Assembly (NCBI GenBank): GCA_026119855.1
Contig: JAOWBW010000190.1
Coordinates: forward strand, 1,018,662-1,082,661
Direction of reading: 5' to 3'
DNA from: Campanula takesimana
Lineage: Eukaryota > Streptophyta > Magnoliopsida > Asterales > Campanulaceae
Length of the DNA stretch: 64,000 nt
In this document: positions 10,526 to 20,865 of the stretch, one piece after another
How positions within the stretch are numbered: the first letter of the stretch is position 1
Layout of the letters: each line of letters begins with the position of its first letter
Notes under the pieces: model-generated
The model's input: only the letters and a program-made list of their open reading frames with translations
Told to the model about the DNA's origin: nothing
Databases searched by the model: none
Position numbers and translations under genes: made by a program

Positions 10526-10794
10526 AGGATTCGTATGGTTGTAGAGACTTCGGCGCCTCTATGACATACGCATCCTAGATCGATCGGGATTGGCAGAAGC
10601 CTCGGCGTTTCTGTTTGCGAGAGATCCGGCATCTATTATTAGGATTCGTATGGTTGTAGAGACTTTGGCGCCTCTATGACATACGTATCCTTGATCGATC
10701 GTGGTTGGCAGAAGCCTCGGCGTTTCTGTTCGCGAGAGATCCAACATCTATTACTTTAGCGCAATCGGCAGGAGCCCTGGCGATCCTGATTGCG
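10526..10794 (+). repeat. Tandem 115-bp repeat built of conserved-loop hairpins
   Basis: Two tandem copies (from 10524 and 10639, period 115 bp) plus a diverged partial third. Each full copy has a long stem-loop (10526-10576; 10641-10691): AGGAT and CGTATG pair with CATACG and ATCCT, and TAGAG/CTCTA closes a 10-nt loop ACTTCGGCGC or ACTTTGGCGC. It then has a shorter one (10594-10613; 10709-10728): CAGAA/TTCTG around GCCTCGGCGT. The third (10760-10794) has CGCAAT/ATTGCG and CAGGA/TCCTG around GCCCTGGCGA. Stems differ but loops share a GGCG core. Confidence 0.75.
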
Positions 10795-10950
10795 TTTACC
10801 ATTCCATCTTGGGATTATTTAGACAACGTAGTCTTTATTTTTCCCAAATAACTTCATTACTTATGAATGTTCGTTCTTCATACAAGATAGTATCCGTAGG
10901 TTTATTATCCGCAGCAGAAGTTTGATGTCTCGTCTTTCCCCAATAGCTCT

Positions 10951-11156
10951 GAACTACGACCGGCTTGATTCCTCGGAGGATACGTAGGAAACCTGAAAAG
11001 GTCCAGCCACCCGACCGACGTGGTCATCTCTCATCCCCAGCAGGTGCATTTTCCCCAGCAGAAGACGTTGCTCCCTATCAGAGGACAATCAGTCCCAATT
11101 TCCCATCAGATTTGAGCTACGTTTGGCTTGATTCCCCCGCGGATACGTAGGTCGCC
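10951..11156 (+). repeat. Two CTACG...CGTAG stem-loops before the 3' LTR
   Basis: At 10951-10990, CTACG pairs with CGTAG and GATTCCTC faces GGAGGAT. At 11114-11156, CTACGT pairs with ACGTAG around CTTGATTCC...GGAT. They resemble the stem-loop at 5621-5677 and the one at 12077-12126 inside the LTR. Confidence 0.65.
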
Positions 11157-11274
11157 TATCAAGGTTCAGCCGTTCCCTTACCTTTCATCTGTTTTGAAAC
11201 TCATGTTTCAGAACGGATCCTTCTTTTATCGTCGACCCCACATTGCCTTGCAAGAAGCGTCGCCGAGGGGCTAC

Positions 11275-12402
11275 TGTTAGTACCCGACCTGAAAATGAGT
11301 TTATTAGGACTTTCCCAAAAATACAAGGACTTTATAGGAATTAGAAACCTTGCAAAGACTTGTCCCGGATTCCCGAAATATCTCATTTATGACAAAATCT
11401 ATCAAAATAGGTAGTAAATGGTTTCCTTAAAACCATGCAGAAACCCTAGCTTAAAAATCAAGTCAGCCAGCAGAATTGGCCACGCGGCCAACTTTGCTAC
11501 GCATCGACCTTGGCCACGCGGCCACTCTTGTCGCCGGCTTCAATCATGGCCAGGAGGCCACCTTTGTCCCAGATGATCTCAGCCGTCAGATCTTCCCCTC
11601 AGTTTATTATATAAACCAATCCCATGCTATTGGTTTATGGTCCGATTTTAAGAGCTCTAAGTCCGAATTTTAGAGTTCTTAAACACAATTTTGCTTCCTA
11701 ATTAAGCATTCAAACACTCTAGAAGATCCAAGGTTTATTTCTTGTCAACATAGGTAAGTTTTCTAACTTTTTCTTCATGTTCTTGCATCATTTTTAATGT
11801 AGATCTTTTATATTCGTGTTCTTGCATGTTTATTCATAGTTTTCTTCATATGCTTTGCATGTTCATTCATATGTTCATCATGTTCTTAGATTAAAACCTT
11901 ATTTATGCTATATTTAGGGTTGTGATCTTCATAAATACATGTTATTTCATAGCCGATGATGATCTAGGGTTCATCAACCCGAGGATGATCTAGGAACTAC
12001 TTCTAAACACTAATCTTTAGGTAATTCCCCCTCATTATGCATGATCCCGATTCTTCTACCTATTCTAATTCTCTGTGAACTACGCTGACCTGAGCTTCTC
12101 ACATTGAGAGGAACATAGGCAATCTTCGGATCCGGTCTAAATCACTAACACACTACTAACACATTCATCATGATAGAAAGACCGATCAATTCGGGCAATA
12201 GGAGTGATAACGTTCAATATTCTTCTCTTGTTGTAATTTGACCCCCGAACCCACTAAAAATGCTTTTTTCAATGTTTTGGCTTTAATTAAAATGGCGTGG
12301 CGACTCTCATAATTTTAATGTCGTTAAGAATATTCCCTTTGTAAATAATATTAATCACAAGATACTTCCCATGCGTCACTTCATCGGAAAGGGGTATTCA
12401 CA
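11275..12402 (+). repeat. 3' LTR of the Tat-like element
   Basis: Starts TGTTAGTACC after a purine-rich stretch (GCCGAGGGGCTAC) and ends TATTCACA at the junction with copia coding sequence. About 1128 bp. It contains three copies of the GC word (11478, 11512, 11548) about 50 bp upstream of a TATA-like box (TATATAAA, 11608-11615), plus a CTACG stem-loop at 12077-12126. The 5' LTR is not in the window, so the boundaries rest on TG/CA ends and the coding junction. Confidence 0.7.
11608..11615 (+). promoter_or_regulatory. TATA-like box in the Tat-like LTR
   Basis: TATATAAA lies downstream of the GC-word array and about 330 bp into the LTR, a usual place for the LTR promoter. Confidence 0.55.
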
Positions 12403-12410
12403 GTAGGGCT

Positions 12411-14903
12411 TTGAGGGAAGCAAAGTTAGAACTGGTTCACACGGATTTGTGGGGGCCGGCCCTGGTAACTTCTCTTGGTAGTGCGTCATATTATATGTCG
12501 TTTATTGATGATTCGACAAGGAAAGTCTGGGTTTATTTCTTGAAACACAAAGATGAGGCATTCAAGGTGTTTAAGAAATGGAAGGCTTTGGTGGAGAATC
12601 ACACGGGTCTTAAGCTCAAAAGCTTGAGGTCTGACAATGGTGGGGAGTATGAGCTCGGAGAGTTCAAGGAATATTGTGCAGTGAATGGTATTTGTATGGT
12701 GAAGACACCAAAGGGCACACCTCAACACAACGGGATTACAGAGAGGATGAACAGGACATTGAACCAGCGGACTAGAAGTATGAGGTTGAAGTGTGGACTT
12801 CCGAAGATGTTCTGGGCATATGCAGTTGACACGACGGCTTTTTTGATCAATATAGGACCATCGGTACCATTGGGGAATGAAATTCCAGAAGAAGCATGGA
12901 GTGGTAAGCAGGTAAATCTGTCGTTTCTTCGCATATTTGGCTACGTTTCATATGTTCATATTGATTCTGCTGATAGAACTAAATTAGATGCTAAATCTGT
13001 AAAGTATACGTTTATTGGTTATGGCGGGGATGACTTCGGGTATAAGTTTTGGGATGACCAAAATCATAAGGTTATTCGTAGTCGGGATGTTATATTCAAT
13101 GAACATGTTTTGTACAAGGACAGAAAGGAGGCATCTGATGGGGTTAGTTCGGAGCCAGACATTGTTGAGGTAGATATTCCAGACTCGGGTGGGAGCAGGA
13201 CGGTTCATGATAACCAAGATCAGGGGGTCACTAAAGATGAACCACATACTCCAGAACCGGATATTCTGCTGCGCAGATCCAGCAGATTGCGTGGATCTCC
13301 TGATAGGTATTCTCCTTCGAATTACTATTTGTTGTTAACAGATAGTGGTGAACCGGAGTGTTATGCGGAGGCTATTTGTAGTGCACTTTGTGATAAGTTG
13401 AAAGCTGCGATGGATGATGAGATGGACTCATTGAAAGCCAATAAAACTTGGGAGTTTATTAAACAACCTAAGGGGAAGAAGGCATTGCATAACAAGTGGG
13501 TTTACAGGATCATGGAGGAAGCAAACGACAGTAAGCGTTACAAGGCAAGGTTGGTTGTAAAGGGGTTTCAGCAAAAGTATGGTATTGACTACACCGAGGT
13601 CTTCACTCCTGTTGTGAAGATGACCACTATCAGAATGGTTCTGGGGATAGTAGTGGCAGATAACTTGTTGTTGGAACAGATGGATGTAAAGACGGCCTTT
13701 CTTCATGGTGATTTGGAGGAAGAAATTTACATGGTACAACCAAAGGGATATTTGTCTAAGGGTAACAAGGAACTAGTTTGCAGATTGACTAAGAGCTTGT
13801 ATGGCCTTAAACAAGCTCCTAGGCAGTGGTACAGAAAGTTTGATGGATTCATGCATGACATTGATTTTATCAGATGTGAGTCGGATCATTGTTGCTACTT
13901 CAAGAACACTGACAACGGGTACATAATCTTGCTATTATATGTGGATGATATGCTAATAGCGGGCTCTAGTAGTAGAGAGGTAAACAGATTGAAGGCACAG
14001 TTATCAGAGCGGTTCGAGATGAAGGATTTGGGGGAGGCTAGAAAAATCTTAGGCATGCGGATTGACTGGGATAGGGAGTCGGGTAAGTTGGTTCTTTCAC
14101 AAGCAGATTACGTCGAGAAGGTCTTGGCAAGATTTTGCATGGAAGAGGCAAAGCCAACGGGTACACCATTGGGTATGCACTTCAAGCTATCCGAGAATGA
14201 CTCACCTAAGGGCAAGGAAGAGCGTGAAAAGATGGAAAGGACTCTATATGCTTCGGCTGTGGGGAGTCTAATATATGCAATGGTGTGTACAAGGCCGGAC
14301 ATTGCACATGCGGTGGGAGTAGTCAGCCGGTACATGGGCAATCCAAGGAAGCAACATTGGGAAGCGGTTAAATGGATCCTTCGTTACTTAAAGGGTACTA
14401 CTGGTAAGACTCTATGTTTCTCAAGCAAGGATGTCGTGTTAGCGGGTTATGTTGATGCGGATTTGGTATCAAGTGGTCTTGATAAGAGGAGAAGTACTAC
14501 GGGTTATGTGTTTACATTGGGTGGTACGACAATCTCCTGGGCTTCTAAATTGCAGAAGATCGTGGCTCAGTCGACTGCAGAAGCAGAATATGTGGCAGTG
14601 ACAGAGGCAAGTAAAGAGATGGTATGGTGGCAGAACTTCTTGGGTGAACTTGGGAAGACGCGAAGTGGTAATGCTTTCTACAGTGACAGTCAGAGTGCAA
14701 TTCATCTAGCAAGGAATCCGACGTTTCATTCTAGGAAAAAGTACATCGAGCTGAGGTTTCATTACATTAGGCATCTCTTGGAAAGGAAGATCTTAAGGCT
14801 GGAGAAGATTCTGGGATCGGAGAACCCGGCTGACATGTTGACCAAGGCGGTAAACCTTGAAAAGTTGAAGCTATGCATAGCTTCAATTGGGCTTGGGGAA
14901 TAG
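12411..14903 (+). CDS. Ty1/copia pol: integrase, reverse transcriptase, RNase H (5' truncated)
   Basis: An 830-codon open frame with no internal stop, but it does not begin at a natural ATG: it is cut at its 5' end by the gypsy insertion. In order: integrase core (VHTDLWGP, SDNGGEY), a variable hinge ending RRSSRLRG, reverse transcriptase (KWVYRI, KARLVVKGFQQ, QMDVKTAFLHGDLEEEIYM, catalytic YVDDMLIAG near 13940), and RNase H (AGYVDADL, STTGYVFTLGG, STAEAEYVA). It ends with TAG just before the polypurine tract. The RT wording is closest to Tork/TNT1-like copia. Intact catalytic motifs indicate that this part decayed little before or after being split. Confidence 0.85.
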   Translation: MREAKLELVHTDLWGPALVTSLGSASYYMSFIDDSTRKVWVYFLKHKDEAFKVFKKWKALVENHTGLKLKSLRSDNGGEYELGEFKEYCAVNGICMVKTPKGTPQHNGITERMNRTLNQRTRSMRLKCGLPKMFWAYAVDTTAFLINIGPSVPLGNEIPEEAWSGKQVNLSFLRIFGYVSYVHIDSADRTKLDAKSVKYTFIGYGGDDFGYKFWDDQNHKVIRSRDVIFNEHVLYKDRKEASDGVSSEPDIVEVDIPDSGGSRTVHDNQDQGVTKDEPHTPEPDILLRRSSRLRGSPDRYSPSNYYLLLTDSGEPECYAEAICSALCDKLKAAMDDEMDSLKANKTWEFIKQPKGKKALHNKWVYRIMEEANDSKRYKARLVVKGFQQKYGIDYTEVFTPVVKMTTIRMVLGIVVADNLLLEQMDVKTAFLHGDLEEEIYMVQPKGYLSKGNKELVCRLTKSLYGLKQAPRQWYRKFDGFMHDIDFIRCESDHCCYFKNTDNGYIILLLYVDDMLIAGSSSREVNRLKAQLSERFEMKDLGEARKILGMRIDWDRESGKLVLSQADYVEKVLARFCMEEAKPTGTPLGMHFKLSENDSPKGKEEREKMERTLYASAVGSLIYAMVCTRPDIAHAVGVVSRYMGNPRKQHWEAVKWILRYLKGTTGKTLCFSSKDVVLAGYVDADLVSSGLDKRRSTTGYVFTLGGTTISWASKLQKIVAQSTAEAEYVAVTEASKEMVWWQNFLGELGKTRSGNAFYSDSQSAIHLARNPTFHSRKKYIELRFHYIRHLLERKILRLEKILGSENPADMLTKAVNLEKLKLCIASIGLGE

Positions 14904-15012
14904 GAGATGAGGAAGGCACTACCATGATCGAGGTGAGCACTAGGAAGACACCAAGGATGAGTTGAAGACGGGCACGGGGCTGATATACGCGGTTGATCTC
15001 TAGGTGGGAGAT

Positions 15013-15478
15013 TGTTGGAATAGAGATCGTTCAAAGAAACGAAGAGAAGAAAATTTGCAGCGGGAGCGAGCGGGCGCCTGACACTGACTAGGCGGGCGCT
15101 CATGTTGGCAGTAAGCTCGCGGTTTCTGAAGAGTTAATTCAGGCGGGCGCTTGTATGACCCCAGGCGGGCGCTCGGTGCCCCCGATCTGAATTCGGGGAA
15201 TAGCAGTATTTTCGTGTTTTCTCTTATGTTTATGGTTAGGTCTTATTCTAGGATGCATATATAAGCAATGTTCCGCCCCCATACTCATTGTAACTCAGAT
15301 TTAACATATTATAGTGCAAGATCCTGGCTTGATAGTGCCCCCAGACGTAGTCAAACATATTGACGAACTGGGTAAACAATTTCTTGTGTCTTTTGCTTTA
15401 CTTTATATTTCTTGTTCTTGTTTGTGGTGCTGTGTTTCTTGCGATTTGATTGGGTGTTTGGAGGGCTATTCCACAACA
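15013..15478 (+). repeat. 3' LTR of the Tork-like copia element
   Basis: 466 bp, from TGTTGGAATAG to CTATTCCACAACA, i.e. inverted termini TGTTG.../...CAACA. A TATA-like box (TATATAAG) lies at 15258-15265. The word GCGGGCGC occurs four times, at 15070, 15092, 15143 and 15165. Confidence 0.8.
15070..15172. repeat. Four GCGGGCGC words at 22-51-22 bp spacing in the copia LTR
   Basis: Starts at 15070, 15092, 15143 and 15165. The last copy starts 93 bp upstream of the TATA-like box at 15258. The words are embedded in AGGCGGGCGCT-type contexts. Confidence 0.85.
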
Positions 15479-16370
15479 TGGGGTATCTTGTCTTTTTCTT
15501 CCATTCTTTGTGCCGCACTTCATTGAGCGAGAGTGAAAATAGTAAATGTAGTTTCAGAATTTCAAGCCAAAAATAATGAGGCCATGCATATTTGCAGAAA
15601 CTCACCGGTTGATTCTGACGGGTACGCCTTGTCGGGAAAGATGTTCATTAGGATTGGATATGGAGTTATGGTCACAAGTCATAAGAAGTTTTTAACTACC
15701 CCCCACCTTAATCGATAAAGATCAATCTTAAGATATGAATTTATGGTCCAAATTACAACACTTCATTTTCTCGTGTTTTTCTTTTAAGTATGCGTCAAAT
15801 CCCCATCCCCCCCCCCCAACCCAATACAATAAATGACACTTTTTAAATATGCTACGGTGAAGACATTGAAAACAACATGGGCAACCATGTTGAGTAGCTT
15901 TCAAGCATTTGAAGACTGTAACACTCAAATACTTCAGATTTGAGTGTCTTTTGGTTAGGATAAGATTTTGTACTTTATTTCGTTCCATAGAGCATACATT
16001 GTAATAGCAATATGGAACTTCTCTGCTTTGTATTCGGTTCATATATTGATTATAAAGTCTTGCCTTCGTGGCTCACTCAAGTTTTATTTATATAACTTGA
16101 GAAAAGCAACTTTTGTGCTATTTATTCCGCCGAAAAACTCGTTTAAAAACTAGTTTTATTTACGGGTGTGTGTTGTCCGTCTCTGTGTGTTATCTGGAGT
16201 GTTACCTAACACTTAAGATAACACTTGTTCTAAGAAGCCTTTGACTAACAATTTTATATAGATCATCAAGAGGAAGAAATAACCTAAGAGCATTTAAATT
16301 AGTCATAAATATAAAGACATCATATTGCACGGTCGTGCATTGAGAGTGGCGCCAAACCCGTGCGGCTTAT
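15479..16370. other. Flanking sequence between two retrotransposons
   Basis: No convincing gene or repeat. It holds a poly-C run near 15810-15821 and AT-rich sequence. The last five bases (CTTAT, 16366-16370) are the left target-site duplication of the next element. Confidence 0.4.
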
Positions 16371-17877
16371 TGATAAATGACTATTTTATAGTCATTTAAG
16401 GTCCAAAAATATTATCTTTTTACTTTAATTTAGTAAATATATAGCTTAACTCATCTCATTTTACTTCAATACACGGATAATATGCTTGGTGGTGTAGTTT
16501 TGTGATTAATACAGGATTGTGGAGCATAATGATAGCTTTGGGCATGATTTGGAAGGAGGAAGAACAAACAAGTAAAAAGTAAAATAGCTGGACAAAGAAA
16601 ATTGAAGAATAAGAGAGTTCCAGCAGGTGCTCGGCCGAGCACCTCCCTTGACTCGGCCGAGCATGAGCATCAGAAGGCAAAGTTAAAATTTTCAAAGGCT
16701 TGCTCGGCCGAGCACCTTCCTTGACTCGGCCGAGCACCCCCTGTTTCAGCAAAAAGGTGCCTTTTCAATTGGGACCTCTTCAAGAAGTTATCCGGGAAAA
16801 GTCATCTCTCTTTACCCCAAAGCCTATATAAGAAGACTTCTACATCAGATTTTATCATCCGGGAAGGATCCAGAAATTGTTGTAACATTACTCTAGTAAA
16901 ATTTAGTCTCACAATATTATTATTTTACATCTTTTTTTTGAGGTGTTCTTGAGGAAAGGCAATACATAATCTTACAGAATTATTTGCAGCCCTTATTTCT
17001 TTCATCAATACAAGACTAAGTTTTCTTCTTCTCTTACCTTTATATTGCTTTACTTAAATCTTGTTTATCTTGTTTTATAATGGCTTGTGAGTAATCCCCC
17101 ATTTTCTTGGGGTTGGAAACTCAGCATCATTTGTTCATCACTTTAATTCATGTTCATCTTATTTCTATTCTTTTCATATTAAAATAATCTCTTTGTATTA
17201 TACTAAAACGCCTACAACCATGATGACGTCCATGATTTGTATGAATCCCAGTTAATCGAGAGAAGGACCTAGCGGTGAATCTCGATTAACGGAACCATAC
17301 AAAGTGACTGGGTTTCTATTAATCACGAGAGTAGATTAATGGCCTAGGGGTGCTCCTTGAGTGGAAGTATGCCGATTTTCATAAAGAAAACTTAATGGAT
17401 TCTTACTAATTATGGTCAGCTAGAGATAAGCCGGAATGCCCGTTTGTGACAGGGCGGGGACAACATAAACGGATTTCTCAAACAGTTAGGGCATAATTAG
17501 TATGAGAATACAAACGCTACTTGCTTGATCGTGAGAAGTAGTGTAGGCCAAGCATACCATCCTTGATTTAAAATGAAACTTTAAACTAAAAAGAGCATGA
17601 TTACTTGATGAACATTTGATTGTTTGAGTCCCAATCCCAGGAAGTATTTCTTCATACGAGTTTTCAATTCAAAATTAGAGTATTGTGCAATATATTTCTA
17701 GTTCAGTGACAAAATAATTTAACCCCCCAATCACACTTTTTACTATTCTTTCATCAAAGCAAACATTTTCTAAAGTAACGTTTTCTCCGTGGGATCGACC
17801 CGTACTTGCACATTACTATACTATCAATAACCCGTGCACTTGCGGTATTTATAACTAAGCCTCGTTTAGGCCTAACA
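16371..17877 (+). repeat. 5' LTR of the Athila-derived element
   Basis: Begins TGATAAATGAC and ends CCTAACA. Four CTCGGCCGAG words (cores at 16632, 16654, 16705, 16727) precede a TATATAAG box at 16825-16832. Confidence 0.9.
16632..16732. repeat. Four CGGCCG-centred palindromes at 22-51-22 bp spacing
   Basis: The palindrome core CGGCCG (within GCTCGGCCGAGC) starts at 16632, 16654, 16705 and 16727, giving 22, 51 and 22 bp. The same array is in the 3' LTR at 19638-19738, where the second copy has one substitution (CGACCG). Confidence 0.9.
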
Positions 17878-17883
17878 AGTTTT

Positions 17884-17900
17884 TGGCGCCGTTGCCGGGG
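17884..17900 (+). other. Primer-binding site, tRNA-Asp type
   Basis: TGGCGCCGTTGCCGGGG, complementary to the 3' end of plant tRNA-Asp, starts 7 bp after the 5' LTR. This is the PBS type usual for Athila-lineage elements. Confidence 0.9.
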
Positions 17901-18041
17901 AAAAAGGTTTACTTTCTGAATTTTTTTGCTTTGTGTTTTTAAGTCTTTAGTTTTAATTTTATTTATTTTTCTTATTTAACATCCCTTCGAAGAATTTGTG
18001 TCTTTGAATTTTTTTTTCTTCTTTAGGTACTCTCGAAGTAT

Positions 18042-18182
18042 ATGAAAAGAGCCCGGACCATACTTGAAGAGTTTGATCCGGAACCTGAAAGAACCTTTCA
18101 CGAAAGGTTAAGAAGACTTAGAGAAGTGCTAGAAGGAAACATGGCACAGAACGAAGAAGGATCCCGCCACCATTCTAGTCGG
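18042..18182 (+). pseudogene. Athila gag N-terminal stub
   Basis: Begins MKRARTILEEFDPEPERTFH and continues with an Arg-rich run and MAQNEEGSR, matching the start of Athila-type gag proteins; after about 46 residues the sequence turns into low-complexity pyrimidine-rich DNA and stops being gag-like. The rest of gag-pol is deleted. Confidence 0.65.
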
Positions 18183-19376
18183 TACCTCTTTTTCTCCCTC
18201 TCCTCTAATTATTCTTGTCCCAATTTTTCATTTCTCCTTTTTTTAAAAACATTAGGGACAATGTTTCATTTAAGTGTGGGGGGGGGTAGTATCTATTTTT
18301 TTTTTAATTTCTTTTCTTTCTAAATTTCTTTTTCTTCTTTTTATGTTTTTTCTTTTCAAAAAAAAAATAAAAATAAATAAATAAATAAATAAATATATAT
18401 ATATTTAGCCAATGCTCCCGTTGATGAGAATGTTATCTTTATTATCATTTGCCTAAGTAAAACTTTTTCCTTCTAACTTTTACTTCTTGAAAAATTTAAT
18501 AAAAATAACTTAGGATTGTATTGGATTATAAATAGAAAACTTTCAAAATTAATATAGACTTTTAAATCCTATTGAATAGAAGCATTACATTATTAATGAG
18601 TTTGTGGGCATTTAGTTTGGATACAATATACTTGTGAGACTTTTAAAACATTCTTGTATATACATATCAAAAACTTTCATTTCTACTCTTTTTCAAAGGT
18701 TTTCATCTTTTGTTATGCTTATGAATCACAAAAATTTCACTTTAATTCATCTTTCCATTTCCACTTTTAAAAGGCTAATTAATCAAACATAATCTTCTTT
18801 TGATTGTCCACTCAAATATCTAAATGAATATCTCATTATAGAGTGTGACAATTTAGAAGCAAGAAACTCAATTGCCACGTCTAATTAATCAATTCTCGAG
18901 CCTTTTTCCACTATCATCCTCCGCCTTTCATCAATTTTTGTGATTCAAAGAGCATAGCAATTTATGAATATCTTTGATAAAGAATAAAAATCATAGTTAA
19001 AGAAATGTATTTCCAAGCATGAAAAATTTATTCACAAAGCACTCTAAAAGAGTGAATATAATTCTTAATTCATACTTATGTCCCACAACTTCATTTGGTT
19101 ATCTCAATATGCTCTTATTCAATGGAATTTATTCATGTTATATTAACATTCAAACTTTTCTCTTTACTTTTCAATATTATCCTACATTCTCCTTCACAAA
19201 TTTCTTGAGACGGAAAATTTAGAACAAAAGGATTTTATGAGGGCAATATTATATAACAATATTCCAAGGGAGCATTGATGACCTTCTTTATTTTTCTTAC
19301 TATTGTCATTTACACCCCTCTCTTTTCAAATGTTTAAACTTGCTCGAGGACAAGCAAGATCTAAGTGTGGGGGAGT
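18183..19376 (+). other. Non-coding interior of the Athila-derived element, with two polypurine tracts
   Basis: AT-rich, no gene. A first AAGTGTGGGGG-type tract is at 18272-18286 and the second (19366-19376) adjoins the 3' LTR. Two polypurine tracts fit the Athila arrangement in which an additional tract lies before the long 3' untranslated part. Confidence 0.6.
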
Positions 19377-20865
19377 TGATAAATGACTATTTTATAGTCA
19401 TTTAAGGTCCAAAAATATTATCTTTTTACTTTAATTTAGTAAATATATAGCTTAACTCATCTCATTTTACTTCAATACACGGATAATATGCTTGGTGGTG
19501 TAGTTTTGTGATTAATACAGGATTGTGGAGCATAATGATAGCTTTGGGCATGATTTGGAAGGAGGAAGAACAAACAAGTAAAAAGTAAAATAGCTGGACA
19601 AAGAAAATTGAAGAATAAGAGAGTTCCAGCAGGTGCTCGGCCGAGCACCTCCCTTGACTCGACCGAGCATGAGCATCAGAAGGCAAAGTTAAAATTTTCA
19701 AAGGCTTGCTCGGCCGAGCACCTTCCTTGACTCGGCCGAGCACCCCCTGTTTCAGCAAAAAGGTGCCTTTTCAATTGGGACCTCTTCAAGAAGTTATCCG
19801 GGAAAAGTCATCTCTCTTTACCCCAAAGCCTATATAAGAAGACTTCTACATCAGATTTTATCATCCGGGAAGGATCCAGAAATTGTTGTAACATTACTCT
19901 AGTAAAATTTAGTCTCACAATATTATTATTTTACATCTTTTTTTTGAGGTGTTCTTGAGGAAAGGCAATACATAATCTTACAGAATTATTTGCAGCCCTT
20001 ATTTCTTTCATCAATACAAGACTAAGTTTTCTTCTTCTCTTATCTTTATATTGCTTTACTTAAATCTTGTTTATCTTGTTTTATAATGGCTTGTGAGTAA
20101 TCCCCCATTTTCTTGGGGTTGGAAACTCAGCATCATTTGTTCATCACTTTAATTCATGTTCATCTTATTTCTATTCTTTTCATCTTAAAATAATCTCTTT
20201 GTATTATACTAAAACGCCTACAACCATGATGACGTCCATGATTTGTATGAATCCCAGTTAATCGAGAGAAGGACCTAGCGGTGAATCTCGATTAACGGAA
20301 CCATACAAAGTGACTGGGTTTCTATTAATCACGAGAGTAGATTAATGGCCTAGGGGTGCTCCTTGAGTGGAAGTATGCCGATTTTCATAAAGAAAACTTA
20401 ATGGATTCTTACTAATTATGGTCAGCTAGAGATAAGCCGGAATGCCCGTTTGTGACAGGGCGGGGACAACATAAACGGATTTCTCAAACAGTTAGGGCAT
20501 AATTAGTATGAGAATACAAACGCTACTTGCTTGATCGTGAGAAGTAGTGTAGGCCAAGCATACCATCCTTGATTTAAAATGAAACTTTAAACTAAAAAGA
20601 GCATGATTACTTGATGAACATTTGATTGTTTGAGTCCCAATCCCAGGAAGTATTTCTTCATAAGAGTTTTCAATTCAAAATTAGAGTATTGTGCAATATA
20701 TTTCTAGTTCAGTGACAAAATAATTTAACCCCCCAATCACACTTTTTACTATTCTTTCATCAAAGCAAACATTTTCTAAAGTAACGTTTTCTCCGTGGGA
20801 TCGACCCGTACTTGCACATTACTATACTATCAATAACCCGTGCACTTGCGGAAATAAACCTAACA
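19377..20865 (+). repeat. 3' LTR of the Athila-derived element
   Basis: Matches the 5' LTR almost base for base (differences noticed at the second palindrome, in CTTATCTTT versus CTTACCTTT, CATCTT versus CATATT, and CATAAG versus CATACG), then differs by an indel just before the terminal CCTAACA. Confidence 0.9.

Larger units (their letters stand above)
1..12402 (+). mobile_element. Tat-like Ty3/gypsy retrotransposon, left end outside window
   Basis: Seen in order: gag reading frame, a pol remnant (protease-like, G-patch-like, broken RT), a hairpin-rich non-coding stretch, an antisense DUF7745-like ORF, an antisense plant-mobile-domain gene, a second hairpin-rich stretch and a 3' LTR ending at 12402. 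The 5' LTR and start of gag lie left of the window. Extra ORFs antisense to gag-pol between pol and the 3' LTR are known from Tat-lineage elements, hence the lineage call. The RT lacks its catalytic block and no integrase is visible, so the element cannot be autonomous. It ends inside a copia integrase frame, so it was inserted into that element in the same orientation. Confidence 0.8.
12403..15478 (+). mobile_element. Tork-like Ty1/copia element, 3' part, interrupted by the gypsy element
   Basis: The integrase frame begins immediately after the gypsy LTR end, so the 5' part of this copia element (5' LTR, gag, protease, integrase start) should lie beyond the gypsy element, left of the window. 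What remains is integrase core to RNase H, a polypurine tract (GGTGGGAGAT) and one LTR. The word order integrase-RT-RNase H identifies Ty1/copia. Confidence 0.85.
16371..20865 (+). mobile_element. Young non-autonomous Athila-derived LTR element (LARD-like), complete
   Basis: Two long LTRs (16371-17877 and 19377-20865) flank a 1.5-kb interior. The 5-bp target-site duplication CTTAT is seen at 16366-16370 and 20866-20870. A primer-binding site complementary to the 3' end of plant tRNA-Asp (TGGCGCCGTTGCCGGGG) is at 17884-17900 and a polypurine tract (TGTGGGGGAGT) at 19366-19376. The interior carries only the N-terminal stub of an Athila-type gag. I saw only about four substitutions between the LTRs plus a short indel near their ends, so it inserted recently and must have been mobilised in trans. 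Confidence 0.9.

Noticed and set aside
15533..15718. Possible exon between the copia and Athila-derived elements
   Set aside because: A 60-codon frame without splice context or any protein family I recognise.
15806..15821. Poly-C run as a regulatory signal
   Set aside because: A simple homopolymer without partner motifs; likely slippage.
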